DNA of 45,939 nucleotides. Source: Verrucomicrobiota bacterium. Lineage in GTDB: Bacteria > Verrucomicrobiota > Verrucomicrobiia > Opitutales > Opitutaceae. The position numbers and the translations under genes were made by a program. Location of the stretch: NCBI GenBank assembly GCA_028293545.1, contig JAQGOP010000022.1:1-45939 (forward strand). Direction: 5' to 3'. The stretch's first letter is position 1, and each line of letters opens with the position of its first letter. The notes under the pieces are model-generated. The model did no database searches. It saw nothing but the letters and a program-made list of their open reading frames with translations, and was not told the DNA's origin. Below are positions 25,587-34,200 of this stretch, one piece after another.

Positions 25587-25949
25587 TTATTTTTTGATCT
25601 TATCCTTGGCGTCGTCGTAGGCGTCTTCGGTCTTGTCGCCGATTTTCTTGCCGGTTTCGACGGTCTTGTTCTTCGCCTTCTTCAGGCCGCGCTTGGTGGC
25701 GTCATAGCCTTCCTTGGATTTTTCCTTCGTGACGTCCGCGGCATGCTCGGTGCCGTCGGCGGCTTTGTCGTAGACCTCGACCGACTTGTCCTTCACGGCG
25801 TGCGCCGCGTGCCTGGATGCATCGGATACATCCTCGGCGGCATCTTTCGTGGCGTCCTTCGCCTTTTCGACGCGGGTTTCGGCGCGCAGCGCGGGCGCGG
25901 CGGCAAGGGCGAATACGGCCAAGGTGGTGAGAAGTGTGGTGTGTTTCAT
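25587..25949 (-). CDS. Secreted Lys/Ala/Asp-rich LEA-like protein
   Basis: A 120-residue protein: signal peptide (MKHTTLLTTLAVFALAAAPA, cut near LRA-ET), then a highly charged region made of degenerate 11-residue repeats of the type A-K-D-x-x-K-D-A-A-E-D (for example KAKDATKDAAEDVSDASRHA). There are no Cys or Trp residues in the mature part. This composition is like group 3 LEA and apolipoprotein-like proteins, which are unfolded in water and become helical on drying or at membranes; a desiccation, envelope-stress or coiled-coil role is inferred. It lies on the opposite strand between the two copies of the small-protein/GxGYxYP unit. A longer reading from 26057 exists, but ATG 25949 gives the signal peptide. 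Confidence 0.75.
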   Translation of the reverse strand: MKHTTLLTTLAVFALAAAPALRAETRVEKAKDATKDAAEDVSDASRHAAHAVKDKSVEVYDKAADGTEHAADVTKEKSKEGYDATKRGLKKAKNKTVETGKKIGDKTEDAYDDAKDKIKK

Positions 25950-26098
25950 GAGAGAACACTGACCCATGGAGCAGGGGTTGGTTCGACGCGGGCTCATCGA
26001 AGGGAAAATCGAATCGGCCCCTACCTGATTTTTTCCGAGCGAGAACTTGTATCGCACCGAAATGAGCCAACGGTTGAGGTTTCATTCACCAATCGCCC

Positions 26099-26632
26099 AT
26101 GAAATTTCACTCTTTTCTTTCGCTCGGGTTCACGGCGCTGCTCCTGGCTGTGCCGGCCTTGGCCGCCGATACCACGACCACCGGGCTCGCCGGCAAATGG
26201 AAACTGGACGTGGCGCGCAGCACGCCGATCCGTCCTTGGGATACCATGAGCGTCGAGATTGCTGCCACCGACACGACGGCGACCGTCACCCGCCATCTCG
26301 CCTGGGGCACCGATCGCAAGGTGAACGATGTCACCAAGCTTGTCACCGACGGGAAAACTTCGACGGCCAACCCGGTCGGTTACTGGCTCGATACCTGGTA
26401 CACGAATATCTACATCGGCGCGGACCACCAGAAACACGTGACCGGCGAGTGGCTCGATGGCGGCCGGATCCTGAAGCTGGAAACGAATCTCTCGCTGGAA
26501 GGGCAACAGGGCGATCATCCCGTCCACGTCTACGACGAATTTCGGCTCTCGGCCGACGGCCGGACGCTGAAACTTTACGAGCTACGCTCCACGCGGGACG
26601 AAGCGATGGTTTATATTTTCACCCGTGAATAA
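26099..26632 (+). CDS. Small secreted protein of unknown function, copy 2
   Basis: A 177-residue protein with a signal peptide (MKFHSFLSLGFTALLLAVPA, cleaved near ALA-AD). The mature part begins LAGKWKLDVARSTPIRPWDT and keeps the same sequence skeleton as copy 1 (23134), but lacks its Ala-rich tail and has a different middle (YWLDTWYTNIYIGADHQKHV). It is likely beta-rich. Because it again sits directly before a GxGYxYP gene (19 bp gap), a working partnership between the two proteins is likely; one possibility is that it binds the product, substrate or a cofactor. I do not know the family. Confidence 0.85.
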   Translation: MKFHSFLSLGFTALLLAVPALAADTTTTGLAGKWKLDVARSTPIRPWDTMSVEIAATDTTATVTRHLAWGTDRKVNDVTKLVTDGKTSTANPVGYWLDTWYTNIYIGADHQKHVTGEWLDGGRILKLETNLSLEGQQGDHPVHVYDEFRLSADGRTLKLYELRSTRDEAMVYIFTRE

Positions 26633-26651
26633 CCCTTAAATTTTTCCTGCC

Positions 26652-28313
26652 ATGAAATCCACTTTCCGATTCGGCGTCCTTTTGATTGCTTTCGCGGCGT
26701 TGTTCACGATGTCCGCACGCGCGGTGCCGGGCGTGACCGGACCGGCGCCCAAGACCGCCTACCTCATCCCGGTGAAGGACAACTGGCAGATCCAAGGGGC
26801 GCTGCCGGAAAATGCATTTCTGATCGCCCTCCAAGGCCTCGCCAACACGGATGCGCCGCGCGTCTACGTCGAATATCCCGAGGCCTGGCACTTCCATGAT
26901 TTCAACCCGCTCAAGGATTTCTACGCCACGCGCTATGGGATCAAATTCACGCGGCTCGACACGCCGGACGCCGCGCTCACCGCGCTTGGGCACTTCGCGA
27001 AGGGTTATGTGGTATGGGACAAAAAAGTGCGCCCCTCGCTCAACGTCGCCTTCACGGCTGCGGGGGTGCTGCGGGCGGTGGTCGTGGACGAGAGCCTGAT
27101 TCCCCTCGCGGAAAAACACGGGCTGAAGCTTCTCGCTGATTTCCGGGGAAAATTCACCGGGCAATCGGACGTGCAGATTTACCAATGGGCGTATGACCAA
27201 TACTGGGCCAAGTGCAGCCGCGATTACCTGATCTGGATGGGCGGCGTGGCGGGCGACACGATGGAACCGGGCGTGGCCGACCTCGCGATCGCGTTTGGCG
27301 CGTTTGTGACCGATCTCTCCGCGAACCCGAAGGACGTCGAGGAATATGCCTTCCACAAACGCCTGCTCGCGCAGATGAAACCGACGGCCTGGATCATGGG
27401 CTGGCATTCGTACCCGAAGGACACGGAGGGCCAGTGGGTCACGCTGACGTCCGGCTATGGCTTGAAGGTGATCGGGCTGAACACCTTTCCCAACGGGACT
27501 TTCATGAGCCAGATCGGATTTTCCCCGGGCTTCAAACTCACGAACTCGAACCACGTCACGCGCGAGAGCACGCTGACGGCAGAAAAGAAACTATACATCT
27601 GCCTCGTGCAGTCCGACAGCATGGGCATCGGGGCTTGGACGCAGCCGGAACGCGGCCAGATTCCCTACAACTGGGAAGTCGGCGTCGACGGCGCGAAGTG
27701 GTATCCCGCGGCGATGGAAATGTTCACGAAGGACAAGACCCCGAACGACTATTTCATCGGCGGCCAATCGGGGTACATGTACCCGGCGGCGATTCCCAGT
27801 GACCGTTTCCCGGGCCTGATGAAGGAGATGAATGTGCTGATGCCGCTGATGGACCAGCACACGGTCACGATCATGGACCATACCGACCGCGGAATCCCGA
27901 TCGGCTACTTCGACCTGCCGAAACGCGTGGTCGATGAGTACTACGCGAATGTCCCGGACACGATCGGCTTCATCAATGGTTACGCCGCCGCCCACACCTA
28001 TGACCTGCGCAACGGCCAGGCCTTCATGTCGTACGACTATTACCTCGACGAGCATCGTCCCGAGGCGAGTGCCGTCGCCGACCTCGACGAACTCGCGCGC
28101 GTGAACCCCAAGCGTCCATACTACCTGCTGCTCCACGTCCGCGAATCGAACAGCATCAAGCGCGTGATCAGCATCATGAATGGCCTGGCGGAAAAGCCCG
28201 AGATCGTGCCGCTCGACACCTTCCTGAAACTCGCCGCGAGCAACAAGACCTTCCAGACGCGTTACAAGGACGAGAAGCCGGCGGGCCAGGCGTGGGACGC
28301 GACCACGCAGTAG
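26652..28313 (+). CDS. Secreted GxGYxYP-family protein, copy 2, with altered motif
   Basis: A 553-residue exported protein (signal peptide about 1-24, MKSTFRFGVLLIAFAALFTM). Collinear with copy 1: LQGLANTDAPRVYVEYPE, LVQSDSMGIGAWTQPERGQI, IGFINGYAAAHTYDLRNGQ. The name-giving motif is changed: residues 372-378 read QSGYMYP instead of GPGYMYP, and the segment before it is two residues shorter. All other landmarks are intact, so the protein is probably folded but may differ in ligand. The last gene of the second unit; a composite family B/D palindrome follows the stop. Confidence 0.88.
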   Translation: MKSTFRFGVLLIAFAALFTMSARAVPGVTGPAPKTAYLIPVKDNWQIQGALPENAFLIALQGLANTDAPRVYVEYPEAWHFHDFNPLKDFYATRYGIKFTRLDTPDAALTALGHFAKGYVVWDKKVRPSLNVAFTAAGVLRAVVVDESLIPLAEKHGLKLLADFRGKFTGQSDVQIYQWAYDQYWAKCSRDYLIWMGGVAGDTMEPGVADLAIAFGAFVTDLSANPKDVEEYAFHKRLLAQMKPTAWIMGWHSYPKDTEGQWVTLTSGYGLKVIGLNTFPNGTFMSQIGFSPGFKLTNSNHVTRESTLTAEKKLYICLVQSDSMGIGAWTQPERGQIPYNWEVGVDGAKWYPAAMEMFTKDKTPNDYFIGGQSGYMYPAAIPSDRFPGLMKEMNVLMPLMDQHTVTIMDHTDRGIPIGYFDLPKRVVDEYYANVPDTIGFINGYAAAHTYDLRNGQAFMSYDYYLDEHRPEASAVADLDELARVNPKRPYYLLLHVRESNSIKRVISIMNGLAEKPEIVPLDTFLKLAASNKTFQTRYKDEKPAGQAWDATTQ

Positions 28314-28331
28314 TCCGGCCGAATTTCAGAA

Positions 28332-28488
28332 GTAGCGCAGGCGGCCGGCTGCTCTTTGAAGTAGCGAGTAGCGTGTAGCGGCTAGTCCGATCGCCCGCAC
28401 GGTAACGGCGCACGACTCCCCGGGGGTCCGGATCCGTCTACTCGCTACCCGCTACTTCGAGCAGAAGCAGGCGGGCCGCCTGCGCTAC
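28332..28488. repeat. Composite inverted repeat, B-D then inverted D-B
   Basis: A family B word (28332-28353) and a D word (GAAGTAGCGAGTAGCGTGTA, from about 28358) are mirrored by D inverted (TCTACTCGCTACCCGCTACT, 28437-28456) and B inverted (GCAGGCGGGCCGCCTGCGCT, 28467-28486). The whole is a 157-bp nested palindrome between convergent genes. The TAG stop of the M20 peptidase gene (28485-28487, minus strand) lies inside it. Confidence 0.85.
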
Positions 28489-29633
28489 TTTTTCAGAACA
28501 TTCCCCTCGGCGATCCGCTGCAGGAAACGCGCGCAGAGTTGCGCGCGCTCCATCAGGCTCGGCAGCAGGCAATACTCGCGGTCGCTGTGGAGATGATCGC
28601 CGATCGCGCCGAGGCCATCGAGATTGGGCAGGCCCGCGGCGGAGAGGAGATTGCCGTCGGACCCGCCGCCGGCATGGACCCAGCCGAAGGGCGCGAGCCC
28701 AAGTTCATTTCCGCACTGCTGGTAGACGGCAAACGCCGCTTCCTCGACCGGGCCGCATTCTTTCGGAGGGCGATTGAAACTGCCGGTAATTTCAAGGCGA
28801 AGTCCTTCGCGTGCATTGATGGACGCGGCAATTTCGTCGAGCCGCGCGAGCACGGCGTCGCGGTCGGCGGCGCGCGTGATGCGGACGTCGAGGATGGCTT
28901 GGGCGAAATCGGGAACGACGTTCGTGGCTTCGCCGCCGCCGCGAATCAGCCCGACGTTGAGCAGGATGCCCGGCATCTCGGCGGGCAGGCGGTGCGCCGC
29001 GACCACGAATTCCGCCAGGGCGGCGATCGCGTTGCGCGCATCGCTGGGAACTTTCGCGGCGTGGCCGGCGCGGCCGCGGCAGGTCGCGATGAAATTTCCC
29101 GTGCCTTTGCGCGATTGGACCAGGCTGCCGTTGGGCCGCGCCGGTTCGAACACAAGGCCGAGATGGTGACGCGGCGCCGCGGCCGCCAAAAGCGCCGCGC
29201 TGCCGAAGGAACCGGTTTCCTCGTCGGGGGTGATCAGGATTTCGAACCCGAGGCCGGGGGACGGGTTTGCGCGCAGGTATTCGTCAAGCGCGGCGAGCAT
29301 CACGACCAAGCCGCCTTTCATGTCGGTGACCCCGGGCCCGCGGAGAGTGTGGGCATCGACCAGTTCACAGTGCTGAAACGGGTTCGCTGCGCCGTAGACG
29401 GTGTCGTAGTGCCCGCTGAGCAGGATTTGGGTGGGAGCGCTCGGCTGAAAACGCCCGCGCAGGGCCTGCGCGGGCGTGCCGACGCAGGCGATCCGTTCCA
29501 GGGCGACGCCGGGCAGGATCGCGAAATCCGTCTCAAGCAGCGCCAGCATCGCCGCCAAACCGGCGTGATTTTCGCTGCCGGAGTTCTGATTCGACCAGCG
29601 GATGAGCTGGTCCCGAAGTTCAGTGGGGTTCAT
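28485..29633 (-). CDS. M20-family metallopeptidase (carboxypeptidase G2-like)
   Basis: A 382-residue enzyme. Dizinc ligands and catalytic residues are visible: H75-x-D77 (LSGHYDTVYG), D104 (GVTDMKGGLV), E138-E139 (TPDEETGSFG), E163 (LVFEPARPNG) and a C-terminal His (GAIGDHLHSDREY). The lid domain starts with 'RKGTGNFIATCRGRAGHAAK'. The family cleaves amide bonds of C-terminal Glu/Asp, dipeptides or N-acyl amino acids. No signal peptide; cytoplasmic. It is the last gene of a minus-strand run with two beta-helix proteins and a heparinase-like protein, so an N-acyl or glycopeptide substrate released from the same polymer is possible, but that is inference. Confidence 0.92.
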   Translation of the reverse strand: MNPTELRDQLIRWSNQNSGSENHAGLAAMLALLETDFAILPGVALERIACVGTPAQALRGRFQPSAPTQILLSGHYDTVYGAANPFQHCELVDAHTLRGPGVTDMKGGLVVMLAALDEYLRANPSPGLGFEILITPDEETGSFGSAALLAAAAPRHHLGLVFEPARPNGSLVQSRKGTGNFIATCRGRAGHAAKVPSDARNAIAALAEFVVAAHRLPAEMPGILLNVGLIRGGGEATNVVPDFAQAILDVRITRAADRDAVLARLDEIAASINAREGLRLEITGSFNRPPKECGPVEEAAFAVYQQCGNELGLAPFGWVHAGGGSDGNLLSAAGLPNLDGLGAIGDHLHSDREYCLLPSLMERAQLCARFLQRIAEGNVLKK

Positions 29634-29640
29634 GGCGAGG

Positions 29641-29696
29641 GGCGCAGGCGGCGCGCCTGCGTCTTCCGACTCTGAGCAGGCGGGCCGCCTGCGCTA
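29641..29696. repeat. Inverted pair of family B palindromes
   Basis: GGCGCAGGCGGCGCGCCTGC (29641-29660) and GAGCAGGCGGGCCGCCTGCG (29674-29693) face each other over a 13-bp spacer. The pair lies between the beta-helix gene stop (29697-29699) and the M20 start (29633), so both genes' transcripts would contain it. Suggests a terminator or RNA-processing site between them. Confidence 0.8.
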
Positions 29697-31790
29697 CTAT
29701 TTTCGCGGCCCGCAGTTCGACCAATCGTACGGTTGGAAGCCGAGCTTCAAGGCGGGGGAGTTGGCGGCGAGCCGCCACGTTTTGCTGCCCTCGGTGATTT
29801 TCGGATCGGCGACGATGGAGAGCTGGTCGTGGCCGGCTTTTCGCCAGGCGGCGAAACTCACGCGGTGCGGCACCCCATCTTTCCTCGTCGCGGGATTGCC
29901 GCTGTGGGCGGGCTTGCCGTCGGGGAACCAAATACAGTTCGCATTCGCGACCAGCGCGCCGCGGGTGATATCCCCTTTGTACCCGCCGGAGTACAATCGC
30001 GCGCTCGGGCCGATGAAGATGTTGTTGAGAAACGTCGCGCTGAAACTGCCCGGTTCGATGCGGTAGACGGACACCAGTGCATTTTGGCCGCGGGCGAAGA
30101 TATTGTGCCGCACTACGTTTTCGCGCGCGTAGTGGATGTTGAACGGCGCGTCCTTCGTGTCGTGCACCAGGTTATGCTCCACCACCACGTGCGAGGTGCC
30201 TTCATCGAGGTACACGCCCCAGCCGCCGTAAGCCTGCGACCAGATGTGGTGGAGATGATTGCCGCGGAGAAGGGTTCCCGGCTGCACGCCGAGGATGTAA
30301 ATGCCGCCCATGTCGCTGAGGATCCCGGCGCCGAGATGATGAATCAGGTTGGCCTCGATGCGGTTGTTGCGCGACGGGGTTTCACGAAACCCCCAGGTCC
30401 AGCCGACGGAAATCCCCGTGTAACAGCCGTGATGGATATGGTTGTGCGCGACCACGCAGTCGAAGGCGTGGCCGAGGAGGACGCCGACGCCTTGGTGAAA
30501 AATTCGCCCGATTTCAGAAATCGTGTTGTCGGCGATCTCGAGGTGCCCGGTGCGGCCTTCCGCAGATCCGTCCAAGTCGGTGCCGCCTCCGCGAATTCCT
30601 CCGGCGCCGATGTCGCGAATGTCATTTCCAACGGCCCGGCAATCGCGGCACCCCTCGTCGAATTCCAAGCCATACAACCCGGCGCGCTCGATGGTGCAGT
30701 TGCGCACGACGCAGTCCCGCGCGGCGCGAAACACGATTGAACCCGGCACGCAATGCGCTGCCTGCACGCTGCCGCCGATGGGCAGCTCCTGGCCATAAAC
30801 CTGTGCGACGTGAAAGGGTGGGAGAAACGCCAGCGGCGAGAACCAATCCGCATGGCGAAACGCCAGGCCCTCGAACTCGAGGCCGCGCAGGTGCGCGGTC
30901 GCGTGGGCGTCGACCGGGTCGATGGCATCGTTGAAAAACTGCCCGCTCGCCATGACGAACGCGCTCAGGCGGGGCGCGCGGATTTCGGTGGTGGCCGGCG
31001 TTTCATCCGGGCGAGGCAAATAATAAAGGCGGCCGGTTTCGCGGTTGAGGTACCATTCACCCGGCTCGGTCAGCGCTTCGAAGAGATTATCGACGTAATA
31101 GCGCGCCAGGTCGCGGTTGCCGTGCGCATCCTCATACGCCTCATAGAGGCTGAAGGCCGAACGTCGCCCGAAGCGCAGCCAGCCGGTCCGCGGGTTGAGC
31201 GCGGGGCGGGGGAGCCGCTCCTCGATCCAGTAATGGAGCACGACGAACTCGGCGTCAGGCAGCGAGGCCCAGGCCTCGATGTCACCCGCGCGCGGCTTGA
31301 ACGTGTCGCTGCCCGCGAAAAGGTTGGTGTTCGCGGCATCGCGGATCTCCCCAATGCGGAAGACATTTTTAGCGCCTTTCTCGTCGGGAGAAAATTTCGG
31401 GAGCCGTGCCCGCGGCGCCCGGCGGCCGTTGACGAACAACGACCGAAAATACCAGGTGCCGGCGACGACCGCGGGCAGGTCGAGCGTCCATTCGGCGCGG
31501 CCGTTGCGCTCGCCCACTTTCCAACCGGTCAACCGTTCACCGCCGTCGAAGACGGGTTTTGCCCGGGGCGCCGCGACATAGCGCGTGTGGGAGTCGAGCG
31601 GGGTAAATTTGACCGTTTCCGCCAAGGCATAGATTCCGTCGTGCACCGACACCGTTGCAGCCCCGGTCACGGCTCCAGCCCGACGAAGCTTTCGCAGGTT
31701 ATCGCGCGCGCCGGCGAGTGTCGCCCAAGGCCGTTGCAAGGAGCCCGCCGCGGAGTCGCGACCCCGGGGTGAAACATGAAAGAGACTCAT
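29697..31790 (-). CDS. Right-handed beta-helix protein, copy 1
   Basis: A 697-residue protein. The N-terminus, FHVSPRGRDSAAGSLQRPWA followed by TLAGARDNLRKL, and FRSLFVNGRRAPRARLPKF are typical of parallel beta-helix proteins that act on carbohydrates. From about residue 370 many short turns rich in N, H and I/V (such as VVRNCTIERAGLYGLEF and NRIEANLIHHLGAGILSDMG) are PbH1-type coils. Some GH141-like enzymes share this architecture, but I see no decisive catalytic pair. No signal peptide is visible, which is unusual for such a protein. Very similar to copy 2 at 31974. Confidence 0.82.
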   Translation of the reverse strand: MSLFHVSPRGRDSAAGSLQRPWATLAGARDNLRKLRRAGAVTGAATVSVHDGIYALAETVKFTPLDSHTRYVAAPRAKPVFDGGERLTGWKVGERNGRAEWTLDLPAVVAGTWYFRSLFVNGRRAPRARLPKFSPDEKGAKNVFRIGEIRDAANTNLFAGSDTFKPRAGDIEAWASLPDAEFVVLHYWIEERLPRPALNPRTGWLRFGRRSAFSLYEAYEDAHGNRDLARYYVDNLFEALTEPGEWYLNRETGRLYYLPRPDETPATTEIRAPRLSAFVMASGQFFNDAIDPVDAHATAHLRGLEFEGLAFRHADWFSPLAFLPPFHVAQVYGQELPIGGSVQAAHCVPGSIVFRAARDCVVRNCTIERAGLYGLEFDEGCRDCRAVGNDIRDIGAGGIRGGGTDLDGSAEGRTGHLEIADNTISEIGRIFHQGVGVLLGHAFDCVVAHNHIHHGCYTGISVGWTWGFRETPSRNNRIEANLIHHLGAGILSDMGGIYILGVQPGTLLRGNHLHHIWSQAYGGWGVYLDEGTSHVVVEHNLVHDTKDAPFNIHYARENVVRHNIFARGQNALVSVYRIEPGSFSATFLNNIFIGPSARLYSGGYKGDITRGALVANANCIWFPDGKPAHSGNPATRKDGVPHRVSFAAWRKAGHDQLSIVADPKITEGSKTWRLAANSPALKLGFQPYDWSNCGPRK

Positions 31791-31973
31791 CGAGCGTGGA
31801 GTGAGGCAAACGCGAGCGGATATGACTAGCGAAATGAAAGCTGCGGGCGCTGACGATGCTATCGTCTGCGTGAGAATCTCCGGTTCAACTGCAGGCTTCT
31901 ATTCCTTGGGAACCACGACGAGGTCAGGCGGAGAATAAGAAGTTGACTGACCGACCTGGTCTTTTCGGCGCCG

Positions 31974-34088
31974 TTAAGTCCTTTGCGCACGCGGCCTAGG
32001 CCCGCACTTCGACCAATCCCACGGCTTGAACCCTAGCTTCAGCGCGGGTGAATTCGGGGCGACGCGCCAGGTCTTGCGGCCCTCGGTGATTTTTGGGTCG
32101 GCGATGATCGAGCATTCGTCGTGGCCGGTCTTCTGCCACTGCGCGAAAGTGAACTTGGCGGGATGGCCCTCCTTCAGGTGCGTCTCGGGATTCGTGATCG
32201 GCGGGATTTTCCCACCAGGCGACCAGATACAATTCGCATTCGCGATGAGCGCGCCGGAGGCGATGTTTCCCTTGTAGCCGCCGCGATAGAGCATCGGGCT
32301 CGGTCCCACCAAGATATTCGTGTGGAAATTCGCGCTGAAATGCCCGGGCTCGATGCGGTAGACCGACACCATCGCGCGCTTGCCCCGCGCGAAAATATTG
32401 TTCCGGACGATGTTCTCGTGGCCGTAGTGGATGTTGAAAGAGGCATCCTTCGTGTCGTGGACCAGGTTGTGCTCCACCACCACGTACGACGTGCCTTCGT
32501 CGAGATAAACGCCCCAGCCGCCGTAGTCGTGCGACCAGATGTGGTGAAGATGATTCCCCCGCAGGATCGTGCCGGGCTGGATCCCCAGCGTGTAGATGCC
32601 GCCCATGTCGCTCAACAACCCCGCGCCGATGTCGTGGATCAGGTTATTCTCGACGACGTTGTTGCGCGTGATCGTGTCGCGAAATCCCCAGGTCCAGCCG
32701 AGCGAAATCCCAGTGTAACAGGTGTCGTGGATGTGATTGTGCGCCACGACGCAGTCCGCCGCGTTGCCGAGCAACACGCCGATTCCCTGGTGAAATACGC
32801 GGCCGATGTGGTGGATATGGTTGTCGGTGATGCGAATGTCGCCGGTGCGGCGCTCACCGAGGCCGTCGAGGTCCGCGCCGCCCGCGCGAATTCCCCCGGC
32901 GCCGAGGTCATGGATCTCGTTGCCGACGGCGGAGCAGTCGCGACAGCCGGGGCCGAACTCGATGCCGTAGACGCCGAGATGCTCGAGCGTGCAGTCGACC
33001 ACGGCGCAGTTCCTGGCTGCGCGAAAAAGAATCGCGCCCGGCACCGCGATCGCCGCTTGCGGGCTCCCGCCGATGGGGAGGTCGTTGCCTTCGAGCGAGT
33101 CGTGCGTGGGGATGTGCTTCTCCGCGAGCGGGGAGTACCAGTCGCCGTGGCGAAAGGTGAGGCCGGCGAATTCCAGGGCGCTGACCTGCTTGGTGCCGTG
33201 GACGTCCATGCGATCGCCCGATTCGCCAAACACGCTGCCGATCGCGCGCACGAATGAGTGCAGCCGCGGCGCGCGAATCTCCGTGTTCGCCGGGGTTTCC
33301 CCCGGCCGCGGCAGGTAATAGATACGGCCGGTTTCGCGGCTGAGGTACCATTCGCCGGGTTCCGTCAGCGCTTCGAAAAGATTGTCGATATAGTAGCGGG
33401 CGTGGTCGCGTTCGCCCTTCGCATTTTCATGGGCTTCGTAGAAAACGAAAGCGGAGCGCCGGGCGAAGCTCACCCAGCCCGTGCGTGGGTTGAGCGCGGG
33501 CTTGGGCAGCCGTTCCTCGATCCAGTAATGGAGCACGACAAACTCCGCTTCCGGCAGCGACGCCCACGTGTCGGACACGTCGCCTGGCCTGGGCTTGAAC
33601 GTGTCGCGCCCGTCGCCGAGCCCGGTTTTTTCGGGCTCAAGCATCTCCCCGACCCGCAGCACGTTCTGGCCGCCCTTGAGGTCCGGCGAAAATTTCGGGA
33701 AGCGCGCGCGGGGCGCCCGGCGGCCATTGACGAACAGCGAGCGGAAGAAACGTTTGCCCGCGACCACGTCGGGCAGATCGAGCGTCCACTCGGTGCGGCC
33801 GTTGCGTTCGCCGACCTTCCACCCGGAGAGGCGCTCGCCACCGTCGAAGACCGGCTTGGCCCCCGGCGCGGCCGCGAACCGCGTGTGCGAGTCGGCATGC
33901 GTGAAGGCGACGGTTTCGCGCTGCTCATAATGGCCCGCGCCGACTTGGACGGTCACCGGGCCGGAGATTTTTTTCGCGGCGCGCAGGCGGCGGAGGTTAT
34001 CACGCGCGCCGGCCAGCGAAGCCCAGGGGCGGGTGGACGAGCCGGGCGCGGTGTCGCGTCCACGGGGAGACAGGTGGAAAACGTGCAT
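31974..34088 (-). CDS. Right-handed beta-helix protein, copy 2
   Basis: A 704-residue paralogue of copy 1, the same order of segments: FHLSPRGRDTAPGSSTRPWA, DGGERLSGWKVGERNGRTEW, FRSLFVNGRRAPRARFPKF, then PbH1-type coils (VEHNLVHDTKDASFNIHYGH). The start ATG 34088 gives an N-terminus matching copy 1; the open frame goes 13 residues further. No signal peptide. The regions that differ most are around residues 300-345 (GDRMDVHGTKQVSALEF, HIPTHDSLEGNDL), which in such folds often shape the substrate groove. It is 183 bp upstream of copy 1 on the same strand and 112 bp downstream of the heparinase-like gene. Confidence 0.82.
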   Translation of the reverse strand: MHVFHLSPRGRDTAPGSSTRPWASLAGARDNLRRLRAAKKISGPVTVQVGAGHYEQRETVAFTHADSHTRFAAAPGAKPVFDGGERLSGWKVGERNGRTEWTLDLPDVVAGKRFFRSLFVNGRRAPRARFPKFSPDLKGGQNVLRVGEMLEPEKTGLGDGRDTFKPRPGDVSDTWASLPEAEFVVLHYWIEERLPKPALNPRTGWVSFARRSAFVFYEAHENAKGERDHARYYIDNLFEALTEPGEWYLSRETGRIYYLPRPGETPANTEIRAPRLHSFVRAIGSVFGESGDRMDVHGTKQVSALEFAGLTFRHGDWYSPLAEKHIPTHDSLEGNDLPIGGSPQAAIAVPGAILFRAARNCAVVDCTLEHLGVYGIEFGPGCRDCSAVGNEIHDLGAGGIRAGGADLDGLGERRTGDIRITDNHIHHIGRVFHQGIGVLLGNAADCVVAHNHIHDTCYTGISLGWTWGFRDTITRNNVVENNLIHDIGAGLLSDMGGIYTLGIQPGTILRGNHLHHIWSHDYGGWGVYLDEGTSYVVVEHNLVHDTKDASFNIHYGHENIVRNNIFARGKRAMVSVYRIEPGHFSANFHTNILVGPSPMLYRGGYKGNIASGALIANANCIWSPGGKIPPITNPETHLKEGHPAKFTFAQWQKTGHDECSIIADPKITEGRKTWRVAPNSPALKLGFKPWDWSKCGPRPRAQRT

Positions 34089-34200
34089 GGGGAAAGCCCC
34101 GCGAGCCAAACGCGCGGGCCGTCGCAAGCGAAGGCAAATCCACGGATGGTTTGTGAATATCCAAATCCACCTCGCGCAGTTTACCGTCTTGAGGCGCGTT

